Source: a virus. From it: 43,520 bases of DNA. This document shows, piece by piece, positions 17,991 to 25,690 of the stretch. Position 1 is the stretch's first letter. The number at the start of each line of letters is the position of its first letter. A program made the position numbers and the translations under genes. The stretch covers positions 1 through 43,520 of IMG/VR virus record IMGVR_UViG_3300005842_000020; one strand, written 5' to 3'. A model generated the notes under the pieces. That model worked only from the letters and a program-made list of their open reading frames with translations, had not been told where the DNA came from and did no database searches.

Positions 17991-18323
17991 TTAAACTTTT
18001 GGAACTGCTGCATCAGCAACCAGGCCGAGGCTTTTAGCCTGTGCGTTGGTAACTGTTAAGGTTACGGTATCCTGTAAATCTGTAACGCCTGCGCCCAAAT
18101 CGGCATCTGCATCAACCATGTAAACAGTGTCGATACCATCTACTGCATCAGTGCTTACCAAGAATGCGCCAAGGCCATCAGCGTCAGGAACTACAGTGCC
18201 GTTGCCGGATACTACTGTCCATTTTGGAGCGCCATCCAAAGCAGCAGCGCCACCGGTAGCTGTTACCGGGGCCAGTTTAACATGAATTTTTTCTTCAGTT
18301 GTGATTGTGAGTGCGAGAGGCAT
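17991..18323 (-). CDS. Small Ig-like protein
   Basis: 110 residues, one beta-sandwich domain: LALTITTEEKIHVKLAPVTA, then APKWTVVSGNGTVVPDADG and a strand ending in DTVTLTVTNAQAKSLG. The W-x-V-x-S-G pattern is that of bacterial Ig-like domains. Sequence identity to the neighbouring Ig-like protein is low, so the pair is either old or independently recruited. It is the first gene of the head block after the plus-strand mini-operon, so a promoter for it should lie between 18324 and 18483; I could not find a clear one on this strand. Confidence 0.65.
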   Translation of the reverse strand: MPLALTITTEEKIHVKLAPVTATGGAAALDGAPKWTVVSGNGTVVPDADGLGAFLVSTDAVDGIDTVYMVDADADLGAGVTDLQDTVTLTVTNAQAKSLGLVADAAVPKV

Positions 18324-18424
18324 AAGAAATATTTTTAGTGAGTTATTAACCTTGTGTGGAAATTATTTCGGTAGTAAAAATATATTTGAAATTTCGATAT
18401 GGCTGTTTATTGTATACCATTTAC

Positions 18425-18432
18425 TACCTTTG
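18425..18432 (+). promoter_or_regulatory. Bacteroidota-type promoter -7 box (TACCTTTG)
   Basis: The octamer TACCTTTG matches the Bacteroidota -7 consensus TAnnTTTG and lies about 50 bases upstream of the plus-strand gene at 18484. A T-rich segment (TGTTTATTG, 18404-18412) may serve as a weak -33 element. It is the only obvious promoter driving the opposing mini-operon. Confidence 0.6.
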
Positions 18433-18483
18433 TAAACGTGAATCTTCATTTGATTGCGTAATCGCATCCATTAAAATTTACGA

Positions 18484-18687
18484 ATGAAAAATAGTTCTTC
18501 TATTGGCGAAAAGCCTACCCCGTTAAGACTTGGCCCGGTAGCCAGTCATTTGCAAATGTCAGCGTCGGAGCTGGAGTGGTCCACGCAACACTTGATCAGG
18601 AATATACTTGAAGATTGGGTTATCAAGAAATACAAGTATCCTGCCGATCATTTTAAAAAACTTCGTCAACAAAGGAAATCAGCATGA
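18484..18687 (+). CDS. Small basic protein, possible ribbon-helix-helix, first gene of opposing operon
   Basis: 67 residues (MKNSSSIGEKPTPLRLGPVA). A short strand (TPLRLGPV) followed by two helices (SASELEWSTQHLIRNILEDW) fits a ribbon-helix-helix fold, but the match is weak. The C-terminus is basic (KKLRQQRKS). It is preceded by a Bacteroidota promoter and runs against all neighbouring genes. Its stop overlaps the next start (ATGA). It could be a DNA-binding regulator, which would fit control of the adjacent head promoter, but that is inference. Confidence 0.6.
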   Translation: MKNSSSIGEKPTPLRLGPVASHLQMSASELEWSTQHLIRNILEDWVIKKYKYPADHFKKLRQQRKSA

Positions 18688-18839
18688 ATAACGCCAGCAA
18701 CATGCCTGAATGGTTGGCTACTGTAGTGGCTGCGACATGTGCCTTCATATACTTCCGATATATCGGCTTTGGTGTCCGGGCATTATTTCAAGATATCTGG
18801 GATTTCATTAAAGAATTAATTCAAAATAAGCCTGCATGA
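18684..18839 (+). CDS. 51-residue membrane peptide
   Basis: Sequence begins MNNASNMPEWLATVVAATCA and has one membrane helix (about residues 9-27) with a short amphipathic tail containing DIWDFIKELI. It overlaps the genes on both sides by ATGA (18684-18687 and 18836-18839), a strong sign that all three are translated together. Single-helix peptides of this size in phages include holin-, antiholin- and exclusion-type proteins. Nothing in the sequence distinguishes these. Confidence 0.6.
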   Translation: MNNASNMPEWLATVVAATCAFIYFRYIGFGVRALFQDIWDFIKELIQNKPA

Positions 18840-19009
18840 AAGAAACCCTTGTTGCCTCTATTTTTCTTATCTCAATTGCCTTTACTGTTAGTTGCCTCAC
18901 ATTCCTTATGTATAACGGAGTTAAAGGCTGGGGCTGGCTTGTATTAATTGGCATAATTCAATGCTGTATTAGCGTTAGTATCAAATCAAACGGGGAGAAG
19001 GATAAATAA
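18836..19009 (+). CDS. 57-residue two-helix membrane protein, holin-like
   Basis: Two hydrophobic helices (about residues 5-25 and 32-48, the second starting GWGWLVLIGI) joined by a short turn, and a hydrophilic basic/acidic C-terminal tail (KSNGEKDK). Size and topology fit class II holins, but no endolysin gene is next to it. It ends the plus-strand mini-operon. No clear plus-strand terminator follows; only a weak 5-bp hairpin (CCACA-ATA-TGTGG) occurs near 19065. Confidence 0.55.
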   Translation: MKETLVASIFLISIAFTVSCLTFLMYNGVKGWGWLVLIGIIQCCISVSIKSNGEKDK

Positions 19010-19110
19010 AAAAGCGGCTCATTGCTGAAACTGCTGTAAATAATGTCGGTAACCCGTTTTATTGGCCACAATATGTGGTGTCTTTCGACAATACCGCACG
19101 CTAAGTTGAA

Positions 19111-19332
19111 TTATTTTGTAGGCACTAATCCTTCGTCGCCCCTTGGCAGATATCGGGTCTTAATTATCCGGTTTTTTAATACTTCCAATGAGCGGAATAC
19201 AGCCATAATTTTTATACCCCTTACCGGATCTTCATTAACCAGGCTTTGGGCCCGATTGATTAATTCACTTTGCTGCTTAATAATAGCATCAATCTTTACC
19301 TGCTTTTCGGCTATAAATTGTTCCTTCGTCAT
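19111..19332 (-). CDS. Small coiled-coil protein, unknown
   Basis: 73 residues, helical and charged (MTKEQFIAEKQVKIDAIIKQ), predicted as one or two long helices with a basic C-terminus. The start overlaps the stop of the upstream gene by 4 bases. It is the last minus-strand gene before the opposing mini-operon. In many phages a small helical protein here assists head assembly. No family is recognised. Confidence 0.55.
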   Translation of the reverse strand: MTKEQFIAEKQVKIDAIIKQQSELINRAQSLVNEDPVRGIKIMAVFRSLEVLKNRIIKTRYLPRGDEGLVPTK

Positions 19333-19658
19333 TTATTTTCACTTTGTTCATAATCAATATACCGCTCATCTGCCGGCGGCAACGCCTTATTCATCATAGC
19401 CGCCATCTTTACCACTGCCATTTGCCGCTCTCTCTCCATCACATAATCGCTTGCCATTTCAACAATCTTATTGGTCAGCCAGCGCAATTGCTCTGCCGGG
19501 AACCGGGCGCCTTCTACCTGCAGGTAATTAATAACGGTTATCAGGTCTTTGCTGTAGGTCGGGTTTAATGCGTCTTTTCTCCTTAATTCCTTATAAATAT
19601 CCTCAGCCAAAAAGGTCGGCCGCTGAGAGCGTTCATAAAGGAATTGCTGTATTGTCAT
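19329..19658 (-). CDS. Small helical protein downstream of portal, unknown
   Basis: I choose the start at 19658 (MTIQQFLYERSQRPTFLAED), 109 residues. A more distant ATG at 19697 would add a hydrophobic leader made from intergenic sequence and is less likely. The protein is helical, with a VMERERQMAVVKMAAMMNK segment. It starts with the same MTIQQ as the portal protein, but there is no further similarity. Position between portal and head genes suggests a head morphogenesis role; this is unproven. Confidence 0.55.
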   Translation of the reverse strand: MTIQQFLYERSQRPTFLAEDIYKELRRKDALNPTYSKDLITVINYLQVEGARFPAEQLRWLTNKIVEMASDYVMERERQMAVVKMAAMMNKALPPADERYIDYEQSENK

Positions 19659-19730
19659 GGGGAGGAGTAAAGTTAAAATAAAAATGCCGGATAACATAGA
19701 AATGCTGGCCCGGCTTTTATCCTAACCCTG

Positions 19731-21224
19731 CTAATTATTTGCCTGCGACTGGCTGGGCGCTTTTTCCACTTTTAGCGGAACAACAACCGGTGGTGGTTGT
19801 GGTGCCTTCGCCGCCTCATCCTTTATCCTTTGCTGTTCGCTTTCCGGGTCTGCTACCAATGGATTGAGCGTTATGGCCGTTTCCTTTGAAAGGATACCGG
19901 CCCCCACCGCTGTGCCCAAACGATCGATTTCCTCTGTGATGTTTTTGGGCAGGTAATAATTGAATTTCGGCTTAATATCCAGTGATAACCCCGCAGACAA
20001 GCTGCTGTCCAATACGGATATGGCCTTTTTTATTAAATTAATCCTCCTTTGTAATCCCTCGCCGAATATTTCCTCCTTGTCAGCGGCCTTAAAATGCGCG
20101 TCACTGAATAAGGTCTGAAGGGCCACATTGGAGAAATAGCCCAAGCCCATCAGTTTTTCAAAAGAGATGTCGGGGGTATGGGTATAGCTATAGATAGATG
20201 ATTTTAGCTCGTCAATTTCCATTTTCATGGCTGCCGGCGTCTGGTCCCATGTCAGGTAAGATACATCGGCGCCGTTTTCCAACTCCAATAACTTACCGCT
20301 TTCCCCTTTCTTACTGAATGATATGGTATGCCCGGAAGCCTTTATTATCGGGCTGTCGAAATAATCGTTCGTATCTGCCAGGTTGGAAAGTTTTGTTTCC
20401 AGACGTTCGATCAACCGCTGTACATCTGTCCACTCAGCCTGCGGCTGCCAGTAGTAGATAACGGGTATTTTGCCTATTGGATTTTTGATGCTGCTAAAAT
20501 TCCCATCATATACCAGCATATTATCAGGCCCGAGTGCAGCCCATAGCCAACTGCCCGCTACCTGTTTACTGTAGAATATTTCATCGGCTGTATAAACGTC
20601 AAAATGTTGAATCTTTAGTGCATTTTCATCAATAGAATAATACCCTCGACCAAAGGCAATCATGTTGCCGTATTCATCGAACACCGGATATAGGCTATCC
20701 CCTTTTGACCGGGCCAGTATTTTCATGCTTAACCGCATCTTTGAGTCCAATGGGTAGCCTTCTGGGTAAGACTCATCAACATCTTTGGTATACCACAGTT
20801 CAGCGCACGCCTTTTCACTCATGGTTATTTTGGCGATGGTCTTGAATTTGTAATCCAGCTTGTTCGCTGTCCACGTGTCCTTGACCACCTGCAGCAGGTT
20901 TTTCTCCTGATCAGTATCCGCATTTGCTTCAAGGGTAGGTTTACCGAGGAAAGCTGCCGATGTAAGGACTATCTTCTTTTGCACCGGCATTGGTAGCCGG
21001 GCAACTTTTACCAGGCTTTCCATCTGCCCCGACTCGTTATTAATTACTTTATCCATGCGCTTGGCGGTGTCCATGATATCATGCAAGCGGGGTTCATATT
21101 GCTTAAGCGGGTCGACAGAGTCTGTATTATCATAGACGTTTTTTACTGGCGCATGCGCTTCGCAGAACTGCAGACACTTATTCATGTCATTCTCCATCAG
21201 AAGTATTAACTGTTGAATCGTCAT
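19731..21224 (-). CDS. Portal protein (SPP1 gp6-like)
   Basis: 497 residues. The order of segments is that of SPP1-type portals: an N-terminal helical region, a wing region containing NPIGKIPVIYYWQPQAE, the long stem helices (DVQRLIERLETKLSNLADTN) and a C-terminal clip/crown with EEIFGEGLQRRINLIKKAI. Twelve copies form the ring through which DNA enters and leaves the head. It lies downstream of the large terminase with a tiny membrane-peptide gene between. The C-terminus is Pro/Gln/Val-rich and probably disordered. Confidence 0.85.
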   Translation of the reverse strand: MTIQQLILLMENDMNKCLQFCEAHAPVKNVYDNTDSVDPLKQYEPRLHDIMDTAKRMDKVINNESGQMESLVKVARLPMPVQKKIVLTSAAFLGKPTLEANADTDQEKNLLQVVKDTWTANKLDYKFKTIAKITMSEKACAELWYTKDVDESYPEGYPLDSKMRLSMKILARSKGDSLYPVFDEYGNMIAFGRGYYSIDENALKIQHFDVYTADEIFYSKQVAGSWLWAALGPDNMLVYDGNFSSIKNPIGKIPVIYYWQPQAEWTDVQRLIERLETKLSNLADTNDYFDSPIIKASGHTISFSKKGESGKLLELENGADVSYLTWDQTPAAMKMEIDELKSSIYSYTHTPDISFEKLMGLGYFSNVALQTLFSDAHFKAADKEEIFGEGLQRRINLIKKAISVLDSSLSAGLSLDIKPKFNYYLPKNITEEIDRLGTAVGAGILSKETAITLNPLVADPESEQQRIKDEAAKAPQPPPVVVPLKVEKAPSQSQANN

Positions 21225-21229
21225 AGTTA

Positions 21230-21382
21230 TTATTTTATCAGGTCAATTAAACGTTGGGTTAAAAACACGGCGCTGACCGCAGTGTAGATGTAAAATAATT
21301 CTGCGTGCCCCGTGTAAATAAGGATTACAGCAATTACCGATGTCAGCAGCAGATAAATTAAAAACCTTGTTGAGGGTGTCAT
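21230..21382 (-). CDS. 50-residue two-helix membrane peptide between terminase and portal
   Basis: The frame begins MTPSTRFLIYLLLTSVIAVI and encodes two membrane helices with a short polar turn (YTGHAEL) and a C-terminus ending QRLIDLIK. It fills the gap between the large terminase and the portal almost exactly (11 and 5 bases to the neighbours), which supports it as a real gene. Holin-like topology, but the position in the packaging block is unusual for a lysis gene. Function unknown. Confidence 0.6.
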   Translation of the reverse strand: MTPSTRFLIYLLLTSVIAVILIYTGHAELFYIYTAVSAVFLTQRLIDLIK

Positions 21383-21393
21383 AGTTGGTTGTT

Positions 21394-22806
21394 TTAACGG
21401 AAATTACCGAGTTGTGATTTAAGATTACTTTTTTGAGTCCCTTTATAAAAAATCATTCCCATAAGCAACATATCCAGATAATCGGGCGATCTGCCAAGGA
21501 GTATTTTCATATCCTCTTTTTTAATTATCTGCTTACGCTTTTCATCGGCATCAATATCTTTAGCTTTAAGCACTCCCATTTCTTCAATTATCAATTGTTT
21601 TTGTTCTTCTGTGCAGATGATTTTTATCAGCCGCTTATTAAAAACCTCAGCAAGTTTATACCCGCATTCACTTTTCAGATTTCCATACTCTTTGCTATCG
21701 TCGGCAACCGCACCACCGTGAAATTCTTTAATACCCACCAAGTAGCTTTCAAGGTAAGATCCAAGCCCATCACTATCTACCACCGTTCTGCTGCGCGGTA
21801 CCTGTTCAGTAATCATCAATTTTTTTAAATCAGCCTCTATTTCAGCGCCGGTGGAAATAGCCTTATCAATTGCCACCCTAACAATTAAGCCTGACCATGC
21901 GCCGGCAATAAACTTATCACGGCCTTTCATGGCTAAATCCGCACTTATTCTTTTTTCGCCATCAGATACAAAGTCATTGGTGAACGCGTCTAAAATCGAA
22001 TCAAAATCACAAAGGGTGGTTGGATCATCATCGTAATCCCAGTTACCGTTTAATAATCTTTCTTTTTGTGCCACGCTTTTCTGAGACTGTAGCTGCTGTA
22101 AATACCCTGATTCAATGGCCGGATTATCTTGTATGAAAGCTTGTATAAATTTCTTTTTGGCATCAAGCGTTTTGGTTTTCCAGGGAACAAAGAATTCGTA
22201 ATAAAGCCAGTTCTTTTTCGGGTTACAAGTGATAAACAAAACCGGCTTAAGTCCGTACTTATCATTCATGTGTCGACCTATCCTTGTTTTGAGCACATCG
22301 AAAGCCCCAAAATGAACCTCTCCCGCCTCTTCTATCCAACCACCGGTAAATTCAAGCGATCCAAATCTTTCATAGAGCTTATCCTGTGGGTAAAACTTCA
22401 GGTCCAGAAAGTCAATGCGGCTGGCGTTGGGGAACAGAATGCAATTATCTTTCTCAATATATTTTGCCCCCTCAATGCCATAGGCCCGGAAAACCTTCAT
22501 CAGGGTAACCAGCGTTGATTCCTTTATTTTGTTAAGCGCATCGCGCCCGATAAACCACCGGGTACCTGGGTAGCATTCACACATAAACGTAAGCCATGCA
22601 GCCCCTGTCCAACTCTTTGCGCCGCCGGCTGCACCGCCATATAGTATTTCAGTGTAATTTCCGGATAGTAGCGCCTCCAAGGCTTCGGCCTGCTTGTAAT
22701 TCGTACCCCTGTCTGTGATAGCTATGAAATCAAAATCCCGTAGTGCAAAGAGCTTTTTTTGTATTTCTATTGCTGGCACTTCCAATAATGCTAAAACGTC
22801 GTTCAT
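21394..22806 (-). CDS. terL: Terminase large subunit
   Basis: 470 residues with both enzymatic domains. ATPase: Walker A GGAAGGAKS (57-65), Walker B ending IEEAGE (158-163, catalytic Glu), coupling motif FITCNP (191-196). Nuclease: Asp290 in RISADLAMKG and VVDSDG (342-347), with further acidic residues near the C-terminus (SPDYLDMLLMG). It packages DNA into the prohead through the portal and cuts concatemers. The start overlaps the small subunit stop by 4 bases. Length and motifs look intact. Confidence 0.95.
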   Translation of the reverse strand: MNDVLALLEVPAIEIQKKLFALRDFDFIAITDRGTNYKQAEALEALLSGNYTEILYGGAAGGAKSWTGAAWLTFMCECYPGTRWFIGRDALNKIKESTLVTLMKVFRAYGIEGAKYIEKDNCILFPNASRIDFLDLKFYPQDKLYERFGSLEFTGGWIEEAGEVHFGAFDVLKTRIGRHMNDKYGLKPVLFITCNPKKNWLYYEFFVPWKTKTLDAKKKFIQAFIQDNPAIESGYLQQLQSQKSVAQKERLLNGNWDYDDDPTTLCDFDSILDAFTNDFVSDGEKRISADLAMKGRDKFIAGAWSGLIVRVAIDKAISTGAEIEADLKKLMITEQVPRSRTVVDSDGLGSYLESYLVGIKEFHGGAVADDSKEYGNLKSECGYKLAEVFNKRLIKIICTEEQKQLIIEEMGVLKAKDIDADEKRKQIIKKEDMKILLGRSPDYLDMLLMGMIFYKGTQKSNLKSQLGNFR

Positions 22807-23330
22807 TTGCCTGCTTTTTTCTTTAGTGCCAGCAGTTGTTTCAGATCTTCGGCCGATAGACTACCTATGTCAAACGTATTGTTGACAACTACCGGGGTGA
22901 TATCGGCATATATTTTAAAATGCTTGCCCAGCATCTCCATTGGCTTATTCTTGTCCCATAATTTAATTTTGATTATTTCGCCATCCTCATTCAGTTCAAG
23001 TGATTGTATGGCTGCCGCCGTGTTGTCATCAAGTTCGTGGATGGGCTTAAATGTGCCGTCCTCGTTATAGAGATTCAAAACACTTGAAAAGGAAATACGG
23101 GCCATTTCGAGCATGGTTCTTTCTTGGCTGATTTCCAGTTTTTTGGCAATCTTTTCTTTTTTTGACTGTAGATATTTCTGAATCTCCGGTTTTATAAGGT
23201 TCTCTGAGCCGATGGAATGGGCTGTCTTTTTGGAGTAACCGGCCTTGATTGCCGACTGGGTGGCATTAAATGAAATCAGGTAATGGTCACAGAATCGCTT
23301 CTGCTTATCGGAGAGCTTATTTTCTGACAT
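22803..23330 (-). CDS. terS: Terminase small subunit
   Basis: I choose the start at 23330 (MSENKLSDKQKRFCDHYL), 175 residues; an upstream in-frame ATG at 23420 would run through the promoter region. The N-terminal helix-turn-helix (SFNATQSAIKAGYSKKTAHS) is the DNA-recognition domain of the terminase_2 family (P27/SPP1 gp1-like). A central oligomerisation part and a C-terminal tail (LKQLLALKKKAGK) for the large subunit follow. A TAnnTTTG box lies 33 bases upstream, so this is probably the first gene of the late operon. Confidence 0.9.
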   Translation of the reverse strand: MSENKLSDKQKRFCDHYLISFNATQSAIKAGYSKKTAHSIGSENLIKPEIQKYLQSKKEKIAKKLEISQERTMLEMARISFSSVLNLYNEDGTFKPIHELDDNTAAAIQSLELNEDGEIIKIKLWDKNKPMEMLGKHFKIYADITPVVVNNTFDIGSLSAEDLKQLLALKKKAGK

Positions 23331-23362
23331 TGAATCCTGTTTATGGATTAAAATGTTATTTC

Positions 23363-23370
23363 CAAAGCTA
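23363..23370 (-). promoter_or_regulatory. Probable late promoter -7 box (TAGCTTTG)
   Basis: On the minus strand TAGCTTTG matches the Bacteroidota -7 consensus TAnnTTTG and is placed 33 bases before the terminase small subunit start. The upstream sequence is AT-rich, but a TTTG-type -33 box with standard spacing is not obvious, so a phage activator may be needed. Confidence 0.5.
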
Positions 23371-23416
23371 CAATTTATTTTTGCTTTATTTCTCAATTCC
23401 CTCCCCTGGTATCCAT

Positions 23417-23782
23417 TCAATGATTTTGGGCGCCAACTATTTTAATATGCAGGCGCTGATTTTCGGTAAATGAGAAGGTGACGCCTGTGCTTTTTTGGGT
23501 AAGCTGGTAGCTTCTCCGCATTTTTAACAGACTATATTTGTTGGTATATATATTCCCGGACCTGTCCAACTGACCCATATATTTTAAAAAGTCGTTTTTT
23601 TCTTTTTCGTTAAAGTCAATTGAACCGTACCATCCTTTAGTGCGAAATTCTAAAAGCCACGGGTTGCATTCAATAGGTCCGTGATTTTCAGTATGTAGCC
23701 AACACCCACCGGTAAGTTGAAATTCACTTTTTGGCAAAGGCTTACAACTGATAAACAGAATTAATATTAAAATGTATTTCAT
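23417..23782 (-). CDS. Phage-encoded lipoprotein
   Basis: I choose the start at 23782 (MKYILILILFISCKPLPK); an upstream in-frame ATG exists at 23872 but would bury the signal peptide. The signal is short and ends in a lipobox (LFIS before Cys13), so the protein is predicted to be lipid-anchored, either in the outer or inner membrane of the host. The mature 108 residues are beta-rich (GGCWLHTENHGPIECNPWLL) without a known domain. Phage lipoproteins often block superinfection; a spanin role is the alternative. The gene sits just before the late promoter and so may be expressed early. Confidence 0.7.
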   Translation of the reverse strand: MKYILILILFISCKPLPKSEFQLTGGCWLHTENHGPIECNPWLLEFRTKGWYGSIDFNEKEKNDFLKYMGQLDRSGNIYTNKYSLLKMRRSYQLTQKSTGVTFSFTENQRLHIKIVGAQNH

Positions 23783-23816
23783 GGTTTTGTTTTTAGTTTC
23801 TGGTATCCATTGCTCC

Positions 23817-24170
23817 CTATCCTTCGTACAAATAGCGGGTGAAATCAGTAAGGCTGAAATTTTCCCTGTCAAATTCAGAGCTACCTTCTGCTCTTATTGA
23901 CACCCACCAATTGCCGCAATCTTCATGATAAATACCTTTATAAACTTCGCCGTCTGACATTTCAAAGATCATGGGAGTATCGGCTGGCGGCGTTAATTCT
24001 CCGTGTACAATGTCAACCCACTGCATTCCCTTTACAGATGAGGCGGCAAACTCTGCGCCTGCTATAAATGCTTGATAGTGGTAAATATCAATGGTTTTGC
24101 CATCATCGAATAGTTTGTCACTATATTTTCCAGCAGCAATTTTTACTTCTATTTCTTGTTCTTTTGTCAT
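23817..24170 (-). CDS. DUF551-like accessory protein
   Basis: 117 residues. An N-terminal helix (MTKEQEIEVKIAAGKYSDKL) with a Y-Q-AFIAG-EFAA pattern is followed by MQWVDIVHGELTPPADTPMI and NWWVSIRAEG, which recall DUF551-type modules (W-x-x-I ... P ... G). Such two-part proteins are frequent in the small-gene regions of Bacteroidota phages, and this window has at least one clearer member (27614-28327). Function unknown. Confidence 0.55.
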   Translation of the reverse strand: MTKEQEIEVKIAAGKYSDKLFDDGKTIDIYHYQAFIAGAEFAASSVKGMQWVDIVHGELTPPADTPMIFEMSDGEVYKGIYHEDCGNWWVSIRAEGSSEFDRENFSLTDFTRYLYEG

Positions 24171-24178
24171 AGCTGTAG

Positions 24179-24592
24179 TTATGGTTTATGAGTTTCAAAA
24201 TAAAAAATGCCTGAGAATGGAATATCTTTTGTTATGCCGTATTTATCCGCTATAGCCTGCATATACGCTTTTCTTTTTTCTGTTTGCGGTCTGATTGATT
24301 TGATTGGCAAGCGGCCATATCTTTTGTGGAATCCTTTCATGTAATTTCTGAATCCAGTATGATTACCGACACTTTCTACACAAAGAGACCTTTTATAGTG
24401 ATTACATTCGCTGCACGCGGGCATAAGGTTTTCAATATTGTTTACAGCTTTAGGATTATTTACATCAAAATAAAACCAATAATTTCTACTGATAGCATGG
24501 TCTACCTGCCACTTGTCATTAAGCTCACATCCGCAATAAGCACATCTGCCACCATATTTATTAAAAACTGTTACCCTGTCGCCTTTCTTCAT
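24179..24592 (-). CDS. HNH endonuclease near the packaging genes
   Basis: 137 residues. The HNH core is complete: CAYCGCELNDKWQVDHAISR (CxxC and D-H), N in NIENLMPACSECNHYK (CxxC, C-terminal H). HNH proteins next to terminase genes are needed for DNA cutting and packaging in some cos-type phages. The distance here (about 1 kb, two genes between) leaves a freestanding mobile nuclease as the alternative. It lacks NUMOD domains. Confidence 0.85.
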   Translation of the reverse strand: MKKGDRVTVFNKYGGRCAYCGCELNDKWQVDHAISRNYWFYFDVNNPKAVNNIENLMPACSECNHYKRSLCVESVGNHTGFRNYMKGFHKRYGRLPIKSIRPQTEKRKAYMQAIADKYGITKDIPFSGIFYFETHKP

Positions 24593-24595
24593 GGG

Positions 24596-24988
24596 TCATT
24601 TGGGTTTATAAATATTTGTATACCAATAATCAAAAAGTTCGTTTGTTAACATTTGCTTTTTACTTGTGTCGTCATTTACCCACACGTCAGGAGCAACCGA
24701 GCCGCCAAATGTCACCCAGCCTTCATCGGAAGTCCACTTAGCAAACGACACCGCTATTCCCTTCGCTTCTTCACGGCCTTTTATGTAGGCGGCGCGTAGA
24801 TTAGCTCCAATTGTAAAATTGCCGGGCGGTTGGTAGCCTATTGGGTATAACTGTTCTGCCCTTTCTTTTGCTGAAGGGGTGGGTATGGGAGGCATATCAA
24901 CAGGTTCGCTTTTATGCCAACGGCAACCTTCTCCACCTACACAATACCACGGGCTTTTCCCGCAAGTGCATTTTGCTGCTAATGTCAT
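24596..24988 (-). CDS. Small phage protein with Cys-rich N-terminus, unknown
   Basis: 130 residues. The N-terminus carries four cysteines within the first 22 residues (KCTCGKSPWYCVGGEGC), perhaps a small zinc knuckle, followed by a Pro-rich linker and a helix with RAAYIKGREEA, a pattern common in small Bacteroidota phage proteins. The stop and start overlap with neighbours is typical of this gene train (4 bases with the upstream gene). Function unknown. Confidence 0.55.
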   Translation of the reverse strand: MTLAAKCTCGKSPWYCVGGEGCRWHKSEPVDMPPIPTPSAKERAEQLYPIGYQPPGNFTIGANLRAAYIKGREEAKGIAVSFAKWTSDEGWVTFGGSVAPDVWVNDDTSKKQMLTNELFDYWYTNIYKPK

Positions 24989-25275
24989 TGTAAAAGTTTT
25001 ACAACGTGATTAAATTGTTTTTCGTATTCTTTTTTAGTGCATATTTCAACATAGTTCATGGACAGATAATTTGAAAGGAGCGTCATTTTATTAACCACAT
25101 ATACACCGATTGTATTTGCTCTACCGCGTTTCAATTCGTTGCCAGGATTGACGCAAACCTGAATAACTGTATCATGGTTGTAATTAAACCTGAAATACCT
25201 TTCTCCTTTGTATTGAATACGGTCGCTACAGATTTTGTAATAAATATCCCCAACAGTTGAAAGTCGCCTATTCAT
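24985..25275 (-). CDS. Small phage protein, unknown
   Basis: 96 residues, mixed alpha/beta (YFRFNYNHDTVIQVCVNPGN). It overlaps the genes on both sides by 4 bases. A central basic loop (GNELKRGRANTIG) is the only notable feature. I do not recognise a family. Tight packing supports expression. Confidence 0.55.
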   Translation of the reverse strand: MNRRLSTVGDIYYKICSDRIQYKGERYFRFNYNHDTVIQVCVNPGNELKRGRANTIGVYVVNKMTLLSNYLSMNYVEICTKKEYEKQFNHVVKLLQ

Positions 25276-25505
25276 GGCATTTGATATTTTTCAGGGTTTT
25301 TAAAATAATCTGGCTGGCATTCCGGGTATTGGTCGCATGGGTGAGGACATTCACCGTCACAGGTTCTTAATACAATCGTGTATGGTTGATACGGGCTACA
25401 TCTTGCCTGTTGATCGGGGGATAAGAAGCCGTAATCATGCGCACTTATTAAAGCCCCCGTTTCTGTTATGTAGGTCGCTGGCCCTGTTTGTTCTTCACTA
25501 TACAT
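25272..25505 (-). CDS. Small Cys/Pro-rich phage protein, unknown
   Basis: I choose the start at 25505 (MYSEEQTGPATYITETGA), 77 residues. An upstream in-frame ATG at 25556 would overlap the preceding gene by 37 bases and add residues that look like a shadow of it. The C-terminal half holds four cysteines (CDGECPHPCDQYPEC), suggesting a small metal-binding or disulfide element. It overlaps the next gene by 4 bases. No family is recognised. Confidence 0.5.
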   Translation of the reverse strand: MYSEEQTGPATYITETGALISAHDYGFLSPDQQARCSPYQPYTIVLRTCDGECPHPCDQYPECQPDYFKNPEKYQMP

Positions 25506-25519
25506 GGTAACTGGTAGTT

Positions 25520-25690
25520 TTAAGGTTTTTGTTTGGGTAAAGTTGTGTTGTACCAAAGGATTGCTTCGGCAAGTTGTTCAGCGGCTTTGGCAGGGGTTTC
25601 TTCGGAAAGAATAAGAATTTCAATACCTTCTTTAAATCCGTCATAGAAATACCCATTATCCCCTTCTGGTCGGCATTTCAAAAATTTCAT
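25520..25690 (-). CDS. C-terminal half of a split conserved phage protein
   Basis: 56 residues from the ATG at 25690 (MKFLKCRPEGDNGYFYDGFK), ending AILWYNTTLPKQKP. It overlaps the stop of the upstream gene (ATGA). From memory, a common Bacteroidota phage protein of about 100-130 residues contains a YHTSWDW-type motif followed in the same frame by a segment ending in ...WYN. Here the first part is in the upstream gene and the second part is here, one frame apart. A single added base would fuse them. Either a recent frameshift, a sequencing error or a true two-gene arrangement. Confidence 0.55.
   Translation of the reverse strand: MKFLKCRPEGDNGYFYDGFKEGIEILILSEETPAKAAEQLAEAILWYNTTLPKQKP

Noticed and set aside
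19060-19085. Terminator for the plus-strand mini-operon (CCACA-ATA-TGTGG)
   Set aside because: The stem is only 5 bp and no T-run follows.
19043-19399. 118-residue plus-strand frame after the mini-operon
   Set aside because: It covers two minus-strand genes with coupled starts, and its sequence looks like antisense translation.
19329-21224. Shared MTIQQ start of the portal and the following small protein as a duplication
   Set aside because: Similarity ends after five residues and can arise by chance.
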